Shown here one piece after another: positions 1 to 7,962 of a DNA stretch of 40,471 nt (positions within the stretch are counted from its first letter, which is position 1; each line of letters begins with the position of its first letter). The notes beneath the pieces were generated by a model. The model was not told the origin of the DNA, did no database searches, and worked only from the letters and a program-made list of their open reading frames with translations. The DNA is from an uncultured Nitrospina sp. (GTDB lineage Bacteria; Nitrospinota; Nitrospinia; Nitrospinales; VA-1). A program made the position numbers and the translations under genes. The DNA lies in contig CALAGQ010000097.1 in NCBI GenBank assembly GCA_937891765.1, positions 1 through 40,471 on the forward strand, in the 5' to 3' direction.

Positions 1-32
1 CGCCCTACAGTAATTTAAGAGGGTAAAGTGTC

Positions 33-3000
33 TCACTTATATTGGCACAGAGGGGCCGTGGTTCCGTTGTCCAGCGTGAAGTTACTCGCACCCGTAGTGC
101 TTACTGATACGGCTCCTGTCAACGCAGAAGTATCCAGTGTAATATTGTTAGTTCCACTATCGACCGTAAATGAAGAGGTGCCCGATACGGTCAGTGTTGA
201 CGAATCGGTGATCGCCGCACCTGCCTGCAATACCAGGTTTCCATTCACTGTTCCCTGTATCCCCAGAGCCTGGTTCGTATTGTCGATCGTTACATCGCCG
301 GATGCTCCCTGAGTTGCGACAGTGATATTGCCGGAAATCACGTTGCCCGTTCCGTCGAGCGTGATGGCCTGGTCATCCACGTCTGTCGTGAAACTCGCTG
401 TCCCGCCCACGGTGATAACCCCACTGTCTGTAATAGTCCCGCCTGCTCTTGCCGAGAAATTTTGTCCAATGCCCACCGTTCCAAGATTCAGCGAGATATT
501 ACCGTTATCCAGAGTTACATCCCCGGTGCCGCTGGTGGAAAAACTCACTGCTCCTGAGAAAGCATTGGTGGTTGTATCTAAAGTGATGTCCTTATCGGCT
601 TGATTCGTAGTGAAACTTGCGGTGCCCGACCCGGTAGTTGCGGCGCTGTCGGTGATGATTCCTCCTGTCGTAATAGAAAGGTTGCCCGTTCCCATAGTGA
701 TTCCGGCCAGATCAATATTTGTATTTCCATTATCGATGGTGGCGTTGTTTCCGCCTGTTCCTGTGATCGCCAGTGTTGCAACAGCCGTATTAAAAGTAGT
801 TGCTGAGCCAATGGCGCCCGATGAGGTCATCGTCAAGGTTCCGGTAGTTGTCACAGCTGTATTTGCTGCATCGTCATCGATGGTGCTGGAAGAAGTCAAA
901 GTTACGTTGTTGGAGCCCGCACTCAGTTCTCGTAACACCATTGCTCCACCACGGATGGTGATCGGATCGTTGATCGTCAGCGTTCCACCACTACTACTCG
1001 AGTTAACAGCTCCAGTACCATCACTCCTGCCTATGGTTATGGCGCTGAATCCATTTGTGAGGTTTCCGATCAAAGTTTCGTTAGCGCTAAACGTACCTGA
1101 CGGGTTGTTGGGACCAATGCCTATGGTGGTTGCGGCAGCGCTGGGTTGAAGTAGCACAGTGCTTTGTCCCGTAAGGTCACCGGTAAGAGAGATAGTGTCT
1201 GACGTGATCGAAATAGCATTGGCTCCAACATTGATGACATCAGTTGATGTTGGGAGGGAAAACAGTCCGCCATTACCATCGGTGTCTGCGTTCACGGTGA
1301 AGGCTCCCGAACCTGTGAGTCCAACATTGATAGTTACTCCAGCCGTGGCGTTAAGGGTGAGAGATCCGCTGGCCGTTATATCTTTATCTCCTGCACCACC
1401 AGTCATAAGAGTTATAGAACCGCCTGAAGAGGTCAGTGTCACGCCGCTGGCAAAAATGATATCTTCATTGTTGCCACCGGTATTATCTGAGTTGCCGTCT
1501 ATGGTTATGTTGCCCGACGAGGTAACATCGGCGTTGATGTTGGCACGATCTTTAGAGTTTAATATAATTGCTCCGGCCGCGGTGATGGCATCGTTGATCG
1601 TTATATTATCACCGGAGCTCAAAGTGAGGGCTCCTAAAGCCGTGATGCCGCCCGTGGTTGCGTCCAGAGTCAGAACTCCCGTAGAAAGACTATTGGTGAA
1701 ACCGGCAGCGAAGGTGAGGGTTCCCGAGGTGGCGTTATCCGTATCCGCATCGATCGTTATGTCTCCCCCCGATCCGGTTAGATCATCATTGATAATGATC
1801 CCAGCAACGGCGTTCAGGGTAAGGACTCCCGAAGCATTGACTCCCTTGTGTGAGGCATGAGCAGAGGCAAATAGGGTCATAAGCCCCCCGGAAGTCAGGG
1901 TCACACCACTTGCGATAACGAGGTTCTCATTACCGGTCCCCGAGTTGTCCGTGTTTGGGGTGATAGTCAAAGCCCCTTTGACGGTGATGTCGGCGTCAAT
2001 GTTAATTCCGTTTCCGGTAGCTAGCGTCAGTCCAAAGCTGTTGGTATTTCCGCTCGCGTCGATAGCGGTACTGACGGTAATGGAGTCGATGGCGGCAAGC
2101 GATACCGCCGCAGTATTGAGCTGAGTCACGATCTGGCTGGCTGAAATTAAACATGTGCCTCCACAGACGCTTTCGGCAGATGCCAAAGTTTGATCTCCCG
2201 TAATTTGACTGCCGTCTGTATCATCGGTTCCAATCGTTATGTTGGTGGGGTCCAGTAACAAAGAGCCCAATGAGCCGTTGACAGCTGTTAAATCGGCAAG
2301 CCCTGCATACATAAGGTCCGCTTTACCGGAGACTTCTACAAATCCGCCGTCACCAGAAACACTGCCGCCCGTAGCAGAAATATTTCCGTAAAATACTGTT
2401 GTTTCATCGGCCCAGAAAATAACCTTGCCGCCATTGCCAGTGGTCAAAGCATTAGCCATAATGGTTACGTCTTTACCGACATAAGTCCTGAAAGCGTTTT
2501 GAATATCCGGATTCTTGCCCTGGTAGTCCCCACCGATGAGAGCGGTGCCTCCTCCAATGTAACCTGAAACATCAATCTTGGCGGTATCGAACAGACCAAC
2601 TTTGTTACCAAGCGCATGGATCGTGCCGCCCTTTGTTCCCTTTTCCTTGCCCGAAGCATCAAGAGACCCGTGCACTTTTAATAATTCATCTGCTTCAAGA
2701 ATTATTTTTCCTTGCGGAGCATAAATCTTCCCGTGAGTTATTATTTCAGGAGCGGAGAGGTGTAGTTCTTTTGCTTCAATCGAGGCGCTGTTTTCCAAAA
2801 CAAATTGTGAATCGGCTACGATTTCAAGACGTCCATCGGCAATGATGCGGCCTTTCATGTGAACCGGCTGTCGTCCGGTGATTTGAATTTTTGCCAGGGA
2901 AGTGGGTTCCATTTGAACAATGTGGAGGGTCTCGTTACTCTCCAACGGTAAAGAAGAGGCGTCGAGGATCAGTTCATTTTCAGTCTGCGTGATGGTTGTT

Positions 3001-3155
3001 CGGGAAGCTTCGCCAGTTTCTTCCCCCCAGGAGAAATCGGGGCCAGGAAACAGCAATCCGCTGGCAAAGAACAACAGAAAAAAGGCAGGGGTCCACCGTG
3101 GAAGGTAGAATTTCGGATGGATTTGTGGCCTGTATTTTTTGGGTTGAGACTTCAA
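33..3155 (-). CDS. Filamentous-haemagglutinin-type repetitive beta-helix surface protein, atypical N-terminus
   Basis: A 1040-residue exported protein. The basic N-terminus and hydrophobic stretch (about residues 20-43) look like a long signal peptide ending near FSWGEE. Residues about 60-300 match the later part of the haemagglutinin activity region of two-partner-secretion exoproteins: 'GGTIHALGNKVGL', 'GGGTALIGGDYQG', 'GKVIFWADETTVFYG', 'GDGGFVEVSGKADL' and 'GSLLLDPTNITIG'. From about residue 300 to the end it is Gly/Ala/Thr/Ser/Asn/Asp-rich with recurring 'xITIDADT', 'TLTSGG' and 'VTLDNGN' turns, as expected of a right-handed beta-helix stalk. The early part of the secretion domain (NPNGI-type motif) is not visible, and no TpsB/FhaC partner lies in the window. 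The start is a TTG with a weak GGA upstream; an in-frame stop lies shortly before it and no early ATG is available. The C-terminus ends abruptly in a non-repetitive tail, so it may be truncated. Likely role: adhesin or surface structure (inferred). Confidence 0.8.
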   Translation of the reverse strand: MKSQPKKYRPQIHPKFYLPRWTPAFFLLFFASGLLFPGPDFSWGEETGEASRTTITQTENELILDASSLPLESNETLHIVQMEPTSLAKIQITGRQPVHMKGRIIADGRLEIVADSQFVLENSASIEAKELHLSAPEIITHGKIYAPQGKIILEADELLKVHGSLDASGKEKGTKGGTIHALGNKVGLFDTAKIDVSGYIGGGTALIGGDYQGKNPDIQNAFRTYVGKDVTIMANALTTGNGGKVIFWADETTVFYGNISATGGSVSGDGGFVEVSGKADLMYAGLADLTAVNGSLGSLLLDPTNITIGTDDTDGSQITGDQTLASAESVCGGTCLISASQIVTQLNTAAVSLAAIDSITVSTAIDASGNTNSFGLTLATGNGINIDADITVKGALTITPNTDNSGTGNENLVIASGVTLTSGGLMTLFASAHASHKGVNASGVLTLNAVAGIIINDDLTGSGGDITIDADTDNATSGTLTFAAGFTNSLSTGVLTLDATTGGITALGALTLSSGDNITINDAITAAGAIILNSKDRANINADVTSSGNITIDGNSDNTGGNNEDIIFASGVTLTSSGGSITLMTGGAGDKDITASGSLTLNATAGVTINVGLTGSGAFTVNADTDGNGGLFSLPTSTDVINVGANAISITSDTISLTGDLTGQSTVLLQPSAAATTIGIGPNNPSGTFSANETLIGNLTNGFSAITIGRSDGTGAVNSSSSGGTLTINDPITIRGGAMVLRELSAGSNNVTLTSSSTIDDDAANTAVTTTGTLTMTSSGAIGSATTFNTAVATLAITGTGGNNATIDNGNTNIDLAGITMGTGNLSITTGGIITDSAATTGSGTASFTTNQADKDITLDTTTNAFSGAVSFSTSGTGDVTLDNGNISLNLGTVGIGQNFSARAGGTITDSGVITVGGTASFTTDVDDQAITLDGTGNVISGNITVATQGASGDVTIDNTNQALGIQGTVNGNLVLQAGAAITDSSTLTVSGTSSFTVDSGTNNITLDTSALTGAVSVSTTGASNFTLDNGTTAPLCQYK

Positions 3156-3310
3156 TTTTCCATCCGTGGATATAAATTAGAGAGATCAGCTCTTAATCCG
3201 TAAAAACATCTCTGACCTAACTTAATATATTTAAAGTTATTTTTAGGCTTCCTAGGAATACATATCGGCATAAAAAGCAGGATTAATTACCCCTCAAATG
3301 GGGGGGGGTG

Positions 3311-3423
3311 ACGGATATTTCCGCCTCGGGAGGCACAGCATTAAACATGTATGGTAATACTCTTGATCTAAGTGGATTGCATATCGGCGCATCGGGAGCG
3401 GATCGGGGTTTCCACTTAAGATG
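3311..3423 (+). pseudogene. Orphan LRR-gene fragment, copy A
   Basis: Read on the plus strand this encodes a peptide beginning 'DISASGG' and containing 'NTLDLSGLHIGASGADRGFH', then stops at a TGA at 3421-3423. It resembles residues 28-57 of the LRR protein at 4324-5118 ('DISALVA...KTLDLSGLHIG'). It is still closer to the second fragment at 4180-4257: over 53 nt beginning near 3363 I count about 46 identical bases. There is no start codon context and no LRR continuation, so it is taken as a relic of a duplicated LRR gene. Confidence 0.6.
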
Positions 3424-3464
3424 AAAACGGTTGGGAACCTTGAAATAGGCCGCATTTTTTATTT

Positions 3465-3513
3465 AAAAAAAACGGCTATCCCCCCGCCGGACTGGTTGCG
3501 GGATGGCTGTCTT
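3465..3513 (-). terminator. Rho-independent terminator downstream of the CBS-domain gene
   Basis: On the minus strand, just after the CBS gene stop, GCCATCCCGC pairs imperfectly (one mismatch, a small G bulge) with GCGGGGGGATAGC. A run of eight T follows (A run at 3465-3472 on the plus strand). Orientation and distance fit termination of the gene ending at 3529. Confidence 0.6.
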
Positions 3514-3528
3514 TGAGACGGGAGAACT

Positions 3529-3912
3529 TTACCCCTTACCAGTAAGTAGGTGAGCCAAGACTTGGGCCATACCCAACATTCCGATAATTTTTTTGTTCTT
3601 TATAACCGCAAGATGCCGAACGCCTTTATCCAGCATCAACTCTCCGGCCTCCACAATGGTTTTATCGTGGTCGATGGTTAAAATCGGAGAATTCATTATT
3701 TCTTTGATGGCCGTGGTTTCAGGATCAATTCTTTTCGTTATGGATAAATTGGCCAGATTCGTGTAGGTGACGATACCCACGTCGTTTTCATTCTCCTTGA
3801 CTAGCAACGCCCTGATACGATCGGAAAACATTCCTTTGGCAACGTCCTGAATAGACATTTCGGAAGAAACCCTTTGTGGGGAGTATCTAATAATATTTTC
3901 AACCAAATTCAT
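3529..3912 (-). CDS. CBS-pair domain protein
   Basis: A 127-residue soluble protein consisting of two CBS motifs. CBS1 is about residues 8-60 ('SIQDVAKGMFSDRIRALLVKE...VGIVTYTNLA'); CBS2 is about 70-125 ('MNSPILTIDHDKTIVEAGELM', 'GVRHLAVIKNKKIIGMLG'). Stand-alone CBS pairs usually bind adenine nucleotides such as AMP, ATP or NAD(H) and act as regulatory modules on a partner; which ligand or partner applies here cannot be read. The ATG start has a strong AGGAGG site seven bases upstream. The gene stands alone, with its own terminator downstream and a long AT-rich leader region upstream. Confidence 0.9.
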   Translation of the reverse strand: MNLVENIIRYSPQRVSSEMSIQDVAKGMFSDRIRALLVKENENDVGIVTYTNLANLSITKRIDPETTAIKEIMNSPILTIDHDKTIVEAGELMLDKGVRHLAVIKNKKIIGMLGMAQVLAHLLTGKG

Positions 3913-4323
3913 AGAAAGTCCTCCTGGCCGATAAAGAGTCGTAAATCTTCAAAATAGAAAAAGGCAGGGTGGCATTAGGGAAGCAAGATTACAAAATACC
4001 ACCTTGGCAGTTTATACATAAAACATGATTTTAATGGTGTGACTTTGCTTGCATTTTCATAATATAAAAAAATGACTTGTATCTCAAAAAAGTAAACTAA
4101 TTATAAAAATAATACGGTATGAATATTTAAACAACCCCCCCCCTAATGAGGGGGGCATATATCCACTATTGTTGCAAGCAGATCAGTCATGATAGTAAGA
4201 CTCTGGATCTCAGTGGATTGGATATCGGCGCATCTGGAGTGAATCGGCGTTTCCAAAATCACTGCACCTTCTACGGCACAAAAATCATTTACACTATCTT
4301 CAAGTATTTGTTAACCTGACCTC
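3913..4323. other. AT-rich intergenic region with GC hairpin and second LRR fragment
   Basis: About 410 bases between the divergent CBS and LRR genes. The part next to the CBS gene is AT-rich and probably holds its promoter, though no convincing -35/-10 pair was found. A C9-TAATGA-G6 hairpin sits at 4135-4155 and a second LRR-gene fragment at about 4180-4257. Confidence 0.6.
4180..4257 (+). pseudogene. Orphan LRR-gene fragment, copy B
   Basis: On the plus strand one frame reads 'QISHDSKTLDLSGLDIG' followed by 'ASGVNRRFQN'. This parallels 'RISHDGKTLDLSGLHIG' in the intact LRR protein that begins only 70-150 bases further on. Beyond 'DIGASG' it follows copy A (3311-3423) rather than the intact gene. 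It has no start codon and no further repeats. It is probably the remnant of a tandem LRR paralogue. Confidence 0.6.
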
Positions 4324-5118
4324 ATGTCAGCGACCCCTATCAAATTTTCTCTCAGCGTAGCGTTGCTTCTGGTTTTCATATTAATAACCCCCTCATTGGG
4401 ATGGGTGGAAGATATTTCTGCTTTAGTGGCCAAGCGAATCAGCCATGATGGCAAGACCCTCGATCTCAGCGGATTGCATATTGGCACAGCAGAGGCGAAG
4501 CAGTTAGCTAAAATGGAACGGCTCAAAGAAATCACCACGCTTCATCTACAGGGCAACAATATTAAAGCCTCGGGTATGAAGGCGCTGGCGAAATCTCCAC
4601 ATCTGGCTGGACTCAAACATCTCGATCTCTGGGGCAACATGCTCGGTGATCTGGGGCTAAAAGCTATTTCGGAGTCGCCTTATCTCAATCAATTGGAATC
4701 CTTAAAACTCTGGAAAAACGAAATCAGTGATGACAGCATCGAACTGATGGTGGCGTCCGGTAATTTCGCCCACCTGAAAACCCTCATGCTGAACGATAAT
4801 TTGATCACCATGGAAGGCGCTGGAATGCTAGCCTCGACCAAGGTGTTCCCAGAATTAACGACGTTGAATTTGTTCCGCAACGAAATCGGTGATGAAGGGG
4901 CATTGGCTTTTGCCAATTCGGATAAGTTTGCCAAATTGGAGTTGCTATATATGGGACAAAATAATATCACCGATCAGGGCGCTGTGGCCTTAATCGAGTC
5001 GCAACATTTTCCCCAACTAAAAGTTCTGGATATCACCCTGAATCCGCTAGGGGAGGGCACGATGATGGTGGCCTTCAAAGCCAACCGCAAAGGAAATCTG
5101 CAAATTATCTACCGCTAA
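4324..5118 (+). CDS. Exported leucine-rich-repeat protein (ribonuclease-inhibitor-like LRRs)
   Basis: 264 residues. A signal peptide is visible at residues 1-27 (hydrophobic 'SVALLLVFILITPSLG'). After a short N-cap ('KTLDLSGLHIG'), about seven LRR units of 27-28 residues follow, each with an LxxLxLxxN core: 'LTTLNLFRNEIGDEGALAFA', 'LELLYMGQNNITDQGAVALI' and so on. The '(I/L)xDxGAxAL' half is typical of the ribonuclease-inhibitor class. Such proteins form curved solenoids that bind other proteins; a periplasmic or surface location is inferred from the signal peptide. The ATG has no clear ribosome-binding site. Two fragments resembling its 5' end lie upstream, so the locus seems to have duplicated and decayed. 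The specific function is unknown. Confidence 0.85.
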   Translation: MSATPIKFSLSVALLLVFILITPSLGWVEDISALVAKRISHDGKTLDLSGLHIGTAEAKQLAKMERLKEITTLHLQGNNIKASGMKALAKSPHLAGLKHLDLWGNMLGDLGLKAISESPYLNQLESLKLWKNEISDDSIELMVASGNFAHLKTLMLNDNLITMEGAGMLASTKVFPELTTLNLFRNEIGDEGALAFANSDKFAKLELLYMGQNNITDQGAVALIESQHFPQLKVLDITLNPLGEGTMMVAFKANRKGNLQIIYR

Positions 5119-5163
5119 CCGGCGAGCCGCCGGGGGCAGGATGCTGAAAAACTCAACGCGCAT

Positions 5164-5287
5164 GTCATCCTGAGCGATAGCGAAGGATCTCTGTTTTTGG
5201 ATCAGGGTAAACTCCTTGAAGAATCTCACCCATTATTTTATTAGAAAATTCGAGATCCTTCGTCGCCTCCGGCTCCTCAAGGATGAC
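5164..5287. repeat. Dispersed inverted repeat (REP/MITE-like, 'TCATCCTGAG' type)
   Basis: The left arm begins GTCATCCTGAGCGATAGCG at 5164. The right arm at 5252-5287 is its approximate inverse, starting GAGATCCTTCG and ending GGATGAC. The arms flank about 60 bases. Repeats of this wording are scattered through intergenic regions of many bacteria. There is no transposase nearby. It lies between the LRR gene and the proA promoter. Confidence 0.65.
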
Positions 5288-5292
5288 AACTT

Positions 5293-5320
5293 TTGGACTT
5301 TCCCTGTAGGGTGCTATAAT
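5293..5320 (+). promoter_or_regulatory. Sigma70-type promoter of proA
   Basis: TTGGAC at 5293-5298, a 16-base spacer and a perfect TATAAT at 5315-5320. Transcription would begin near 5327, about 35 bases before the proA ATG. The spacer contains the small palindrome CCCTGTAGGG. Confidence 0.7.
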
Positions 5321-5360
5321 CCAATTTTGATAATAAAACGAAAAGGATTTTTGGTCAGAC

Positions 5361-6659
5361 ATGAATATTACTGAAATAGCGAAAAATGCCAATGCTTCGG
5401 CGTTGGTGCTGGCGCATCTTTCCACTGACTTGAAGAATCAGGCTTTGGCATTGATGGCCGATGCTCTGGAGGAAAATTGCGCTGCCATTTTAGCGGAGAA
5501 CGAAAAGGATCTGGTGTTTGCGAAAAAAGAAGGTATCGCCCAGCCATTGATCGCTCGCTTGGCCTTGAATGAGGATAAAGTTCGCGGAATGGCCAAGGGT
5601 ATTCGTAGTGTGGTGGCCTTGCCCGATCCGGTCGGCCAGGTGAATAGTGTCATGGAGATGGATGAAGACCTGGTGGTCGAGCGGGTGACTTGCCCTATCG
5701 GCGTGATTGGGGCAATTTTTGAGTCCCGACCCGATGCGGTGCCGCAAATTTCCTCACTATGTCTGAAGTCGGGCAACGCGGTCATTTTGAAGGGTGGAAC
5801 GGAAGCGCAGAACTCCAACAAGATCATCGTTAAGCTTTTGGTGGAAGCGATCGGCAAAGTGCCTGGTGTTCCCACATCATCGGTGCAGATGATTGAGACA
5901 CGCTCGGAAGTGGCGGACATGCTTAAGGAAGATAAGTACATTCATTTAATTGTTCCCCGGGGCAGCAACGCTTTTGTGAAATACATTCAGGAGAACACAA
6001 GAATTCCAGTTCTGGGTCATTCCGAAGGAGTTTGCCACGGCTATATTGATAAATTTGCCGACATGGATAAATCCATCCGCATTTGTCTGGACTCGAAGCT
6101 GCAATACCCTGCGGCTTGCAACGCTATGGAGACTCTTCTGGTGCACAAGGACTTTGCTGACAAGATTCTGCCCAATTTAGTGGCAAAACTCGTGGAAAAA
6201 CAAGTGGAAGTGGTGGGATGCGTGAAAACCTGCCAGGTGGTTCCCGATGTCGCCCCAGCCTCTGAGTCGGATTGGGATACGGAGTACAACGACCTCAAGC
6301 TGTCGATTAAAATTGTGGATGGATTTTCGGAGGCGGTGAAGTTCATCAACAAGCATGGTTCCGGGCACACGGATGTGATCCTCACAGAAGACCGTGAACG
6401 GGCAGAGCAGTTTCTCAATGAGGTCAGTTCGTCCAGTGTCATGTGTAACGCGTCAACACGTTTTGCAGATGGCTTTCGATATGGGTTGGGAGCTGAAATC
6501 GGTATCAGCACGAATAGAACACATGCCCGAGGGCCGGTTGGATTAGAAGGACTGGTTATCTATAAATACAAACTTCGTGGCAACGGTCAAATTGCGGGTG
6601 ATTACTCCGGCGCCAATGCGCGCGAATTTACTCATAGACCTTTAACGCCGCCCAAGTGA
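5361..6659 (+). CDS. proA: Gamma-glutamyl phosphate reductase
   Basis: 432 residues, the usual length for ProA. This NADPH-dependent enzyme reduces gamma-glutamyl phosphate to glutamate 5-semialdehyde, the second step of proline synthesis from glutamate, in the cytoplasm. Family signatures: 'GVIGAIFESRPDAVPQI', 'LIVPRGSNAFVKYIQ', the catalytic cysteine in 'YPAACNAMETLL' (C253) and the C-terminal 'ARGPVGLEGLVIYKY' followed by 'LRGNGQIAGDY'. The ATG is preceded by AAAAGGA and by a good promoter at 5293-5320. proB is not in the window. The downstream M50 protease gene begins only three bases after the stop, so the two are probably co-transcribed. Confidence 0.96.
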   Translation: MNITEIAKNANASALVLAHLSTDLKNQALALMADALEENCAAILAENEKDLVFAKKEGIAQPLIARLALNEDKVRGMAKGIRSVVALPDPVGQVNSVMEMDEDLVVERVTCPIGVIGAIFESRPDAVPQISSLCLKSGNAVILKGGTEAQNSNKIIVKLLVEAIGKVPGVPTSSVQMIETRSEVADMLKEDKYIHLIVPRGSNAFVKYIQENTRIPVLGHSEGVCHGYIDKFADMDKSIRICLDSKLQYPAACNAMETLLVHKDFADKILPNLVAKLVEKQVEVVGCVKTCQVVPDVAPASESDWDTEYNDLKLSIKIVDGFSEAVKFINKHGSGHTDVILTEDRERAEQFLNEVSSSSVMCNASTRFADGFRYGLGAEIGISTNRTHARGPVGLEGLVIYKYKLRGNGQIAGDYSGANAREFTHRPLTPPK

Positions 6660-6662
6660 ATT

Positions 6663-7538
6663 TTGAATGTGACGCAAGACGATCAAAACCCTCCTGAGGA
6701 AATTCCTGCCTCATTTGACTCCCCTGTAGATGACTCCGATAAACCACCCAAGACGGAAAACTGGTGGCTTTTCTCTTTGTTATTGGCGGGAACTTTGGTC
6801 ACGACATTTTTGTCTGGCGGCTTGCTGTTTTCAATCAGTCTGATCCTGATTCTGGGTGCGCACGAGTTCGGGCATTACTGGGCCAGCAAAAGGAATGGGG
6901 TGCGTTCAACGTTGCCTTACTTCATCCCCGCGCCACCTGTCTTCATCGCCGGAACCTTTGGCGCCTTCATTCAGATCAAGCAGATCATTCCTAATCGTCG
7001 AGTGTTGATGGAAATAGGTTGCGCAGGTCCTATTGCAGGATTCATCGTGGCTCTGCCTACATTGCTATACGGCTTGTCGCTTTCAAAGGTGTCGCCGCTA
7101 CTGGGTATTGAAGGAGTGAATTTTGGCAGTTCTCTAATATTAAATATTTGCGCGGAATGGGTTTTGGGAGTGAATCCTCAGTCGCCGGATTTTAATATCC
7201 AATTACACCCGATCGCGTTTGCGGGATGGATAGGAATGCTGGTGACTGCTTTAAACCTGATACCCATCGGACAACTGGATGGCGGGCATATCGTCTTCGC
7301 GTTGTCCCCAAAACAGCATGAGTGGTTGGGGCGTCTTTTTTTCGTCGCGTTATTTCCATTAGGCTATTTTTGGACGGGCTGGTTTTTCTGGGCTGTGATG
7401 ATAGCGTTGATAGGTTTTAAAACCACGCCATTGTTAAACGAAACGGAAGAATTGGACACCCTGCACAGAGCACTGGGAGTGGCTTCCATAGCCATTTTTC
7501 TGGTAACGTTCATACCCGTTCCCTTCTCCTGGATATAA
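6663..7538 (+). CDS. Site-2 protease family (M50) membrane metalloprotease
   Basis: 291 residues, with several hydrophobic membrane segments from about residue 35 onward. The zinc-binding motif HEFGH (H67, E68, H71) lies in the segment 'LILGAHEFGHYW'. The third ligand is expected in 'IPIGQLDGGH' (D206), the position of the family's NPDG/LDG motif. No PDZ domain is seen, so it belongs with short S2P homologues rather than RseP. Substrates of this subgroup are mostly unknown; intramembrane cleavage of a regulatory protein is the family role. The N-terminal 33 residues are acidic and proline-rich. The start is uncertain: TTG at 6663 is the furthest upstream and GTG at 6669 is an alternative; neither has a clear ribosome-binding site. 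Likely co-transcribed with proA. Confidence 0.88.
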   Translation: MNVTQDDQNPPEEIPASFDSPVDDSDKPPKTENWWLFSLLLAGTLVTTFLSGGLLFSISLILILGAHEFGHYWASKRNGVRSTLPYFIPAPPVFIAGTFGAFIQIKQIIPNRRVLMEIGCAGPIAGFIVALPTLLYGLSLSKVSPLLGIEGVNFGSSLILNICAEWVLGVNPQSPDFNIQLHPIAFAGWIGMLVTALNLIPIGQLDGGHIVFALSPKQHEWLGRLFFVALFPLGYFWTGWFFWAVMIALIGFKTTPLLNETEELDTLHRALGVASIAIFLVTFIPVPFSWI

Positions 7539-7720
7539 ATTATAACTCATTGGTAAAATGGGTATTATGCTCTAAAAGAGGGGCTTTTTGAGGACTCGGA
7601 GCTTAGGAAAATATCGGAAATTTTATAAATATTAAACCATTGAAAAATAAGGGTTTAAAATGCCCTATTGTTGGGATAGAATGGCGGTGTATATTTAACT
7701 ATATGTAAACAAATGATATT

Positions 7721-7741
7721 TTTGTCAAAAATTTGTCAAAA
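7721..7741. promoter_or_regulatory. Phased direct repeat, candidate regulator binding site
   Basis: TTTGTCAAAA occurs at 7721-7730 and again at 7732-7741, an 11-base period (one helical turn). Each copy contains the near-palindrome TTTGTCAAA. The pair lies 24 bases upstream of the -35 box at 7766, a position typical of an activator site. The cognate regulator is unknown. Confidence 0.4.
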
Positions 7742-7765
7742 TTACCGTCGTCGTCTAGAATAATA

Positions 7766-7794
7766 TTGACAGGGATAGGGGCCTATGCTAAATT
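7766..7794 (+). promoter_or_regulatory. Candidate promoter of the exported TolC-like gene
   Basis: A perfect TTGACA at 7766-7771, a 17-base spacer and TAAATT at 7789-7794. The predicted start near 7801 leaves a leader of about 160 bases before the ATG at 7963. Confidence 0.5.
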
Positions 7795-7821
7795 TACACT
7801 ATCTGAGGGGTGCTGAGCTTC

Positions 7822-7842
7822 TGTCCTTTACCGGACATTTTT
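7822..7842 (+). terminator. Small terminator-like hairpin in the leader (possible attenuator)
   Basis: TGTCC, loop TTTACC, GGACA, then five T. The stem is only five base pairs, so it is a weak candidate. It lies between the promoter at 7766 and the coding start at 7963. Confidence 0.3.
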
Positions 7843-7962
7843 CAATGAAAAGAACATTCTTGGTTGCCATCAAGGTTTCTTTTTAGAAGTTTAGTGCCCC
7901 TTTTTTCTTTCCTTCAATCTCTTTCCTGTTTTAATTAAAACAAATTTATAGGATCGCGTTTC

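Larger units (their letters stand above)
3156..3528. other. Intergenic region with GC hairpin, LRR-gene fragment and CBS-gene terminator
   Basis: About 370 bases between two minus-strand genes. It holds a C4/G9 hairpin at 3290-3308, a fragment resembling the start of the LRR gene at about 3311-3420, and a terminator for the CBS gene at 3465-3513 (separate entries). No other gene was recognised. Confidence 0.7.
7539..7962. other. Long intergenic region carrying a regulated-looking promoter and leader
   Basis: 424 bases without a gene. It contains two phased TTTGTCAAAA repeats (7721-7741), a sigma70-type promoter (7766-7794), and a leader of about 160 bases with a small terminator-like hairpin at 7822-7842. 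Nothing else was recognised. Confidence 0.6.

Noticed and set aside
28..1860. Several long plus-strand open frames opposite the haemagglutinin-type gene
   Set aside because: They are valine/proline/serine-rich mirror images of the Gly/Thr/Asn-rich minus-strand repeats, lack ribosome-binding sites and match no family; the minus-strand frame has clear TPS-type motifs.
1..2600. CRISPR-like or tandem DNA repeat array in the repetitive first 2.6 kb
   Set aside because: The repetition is at the protein level (beta-helix turns) with diverged DNA and no constant-length direct repeats or spacers.
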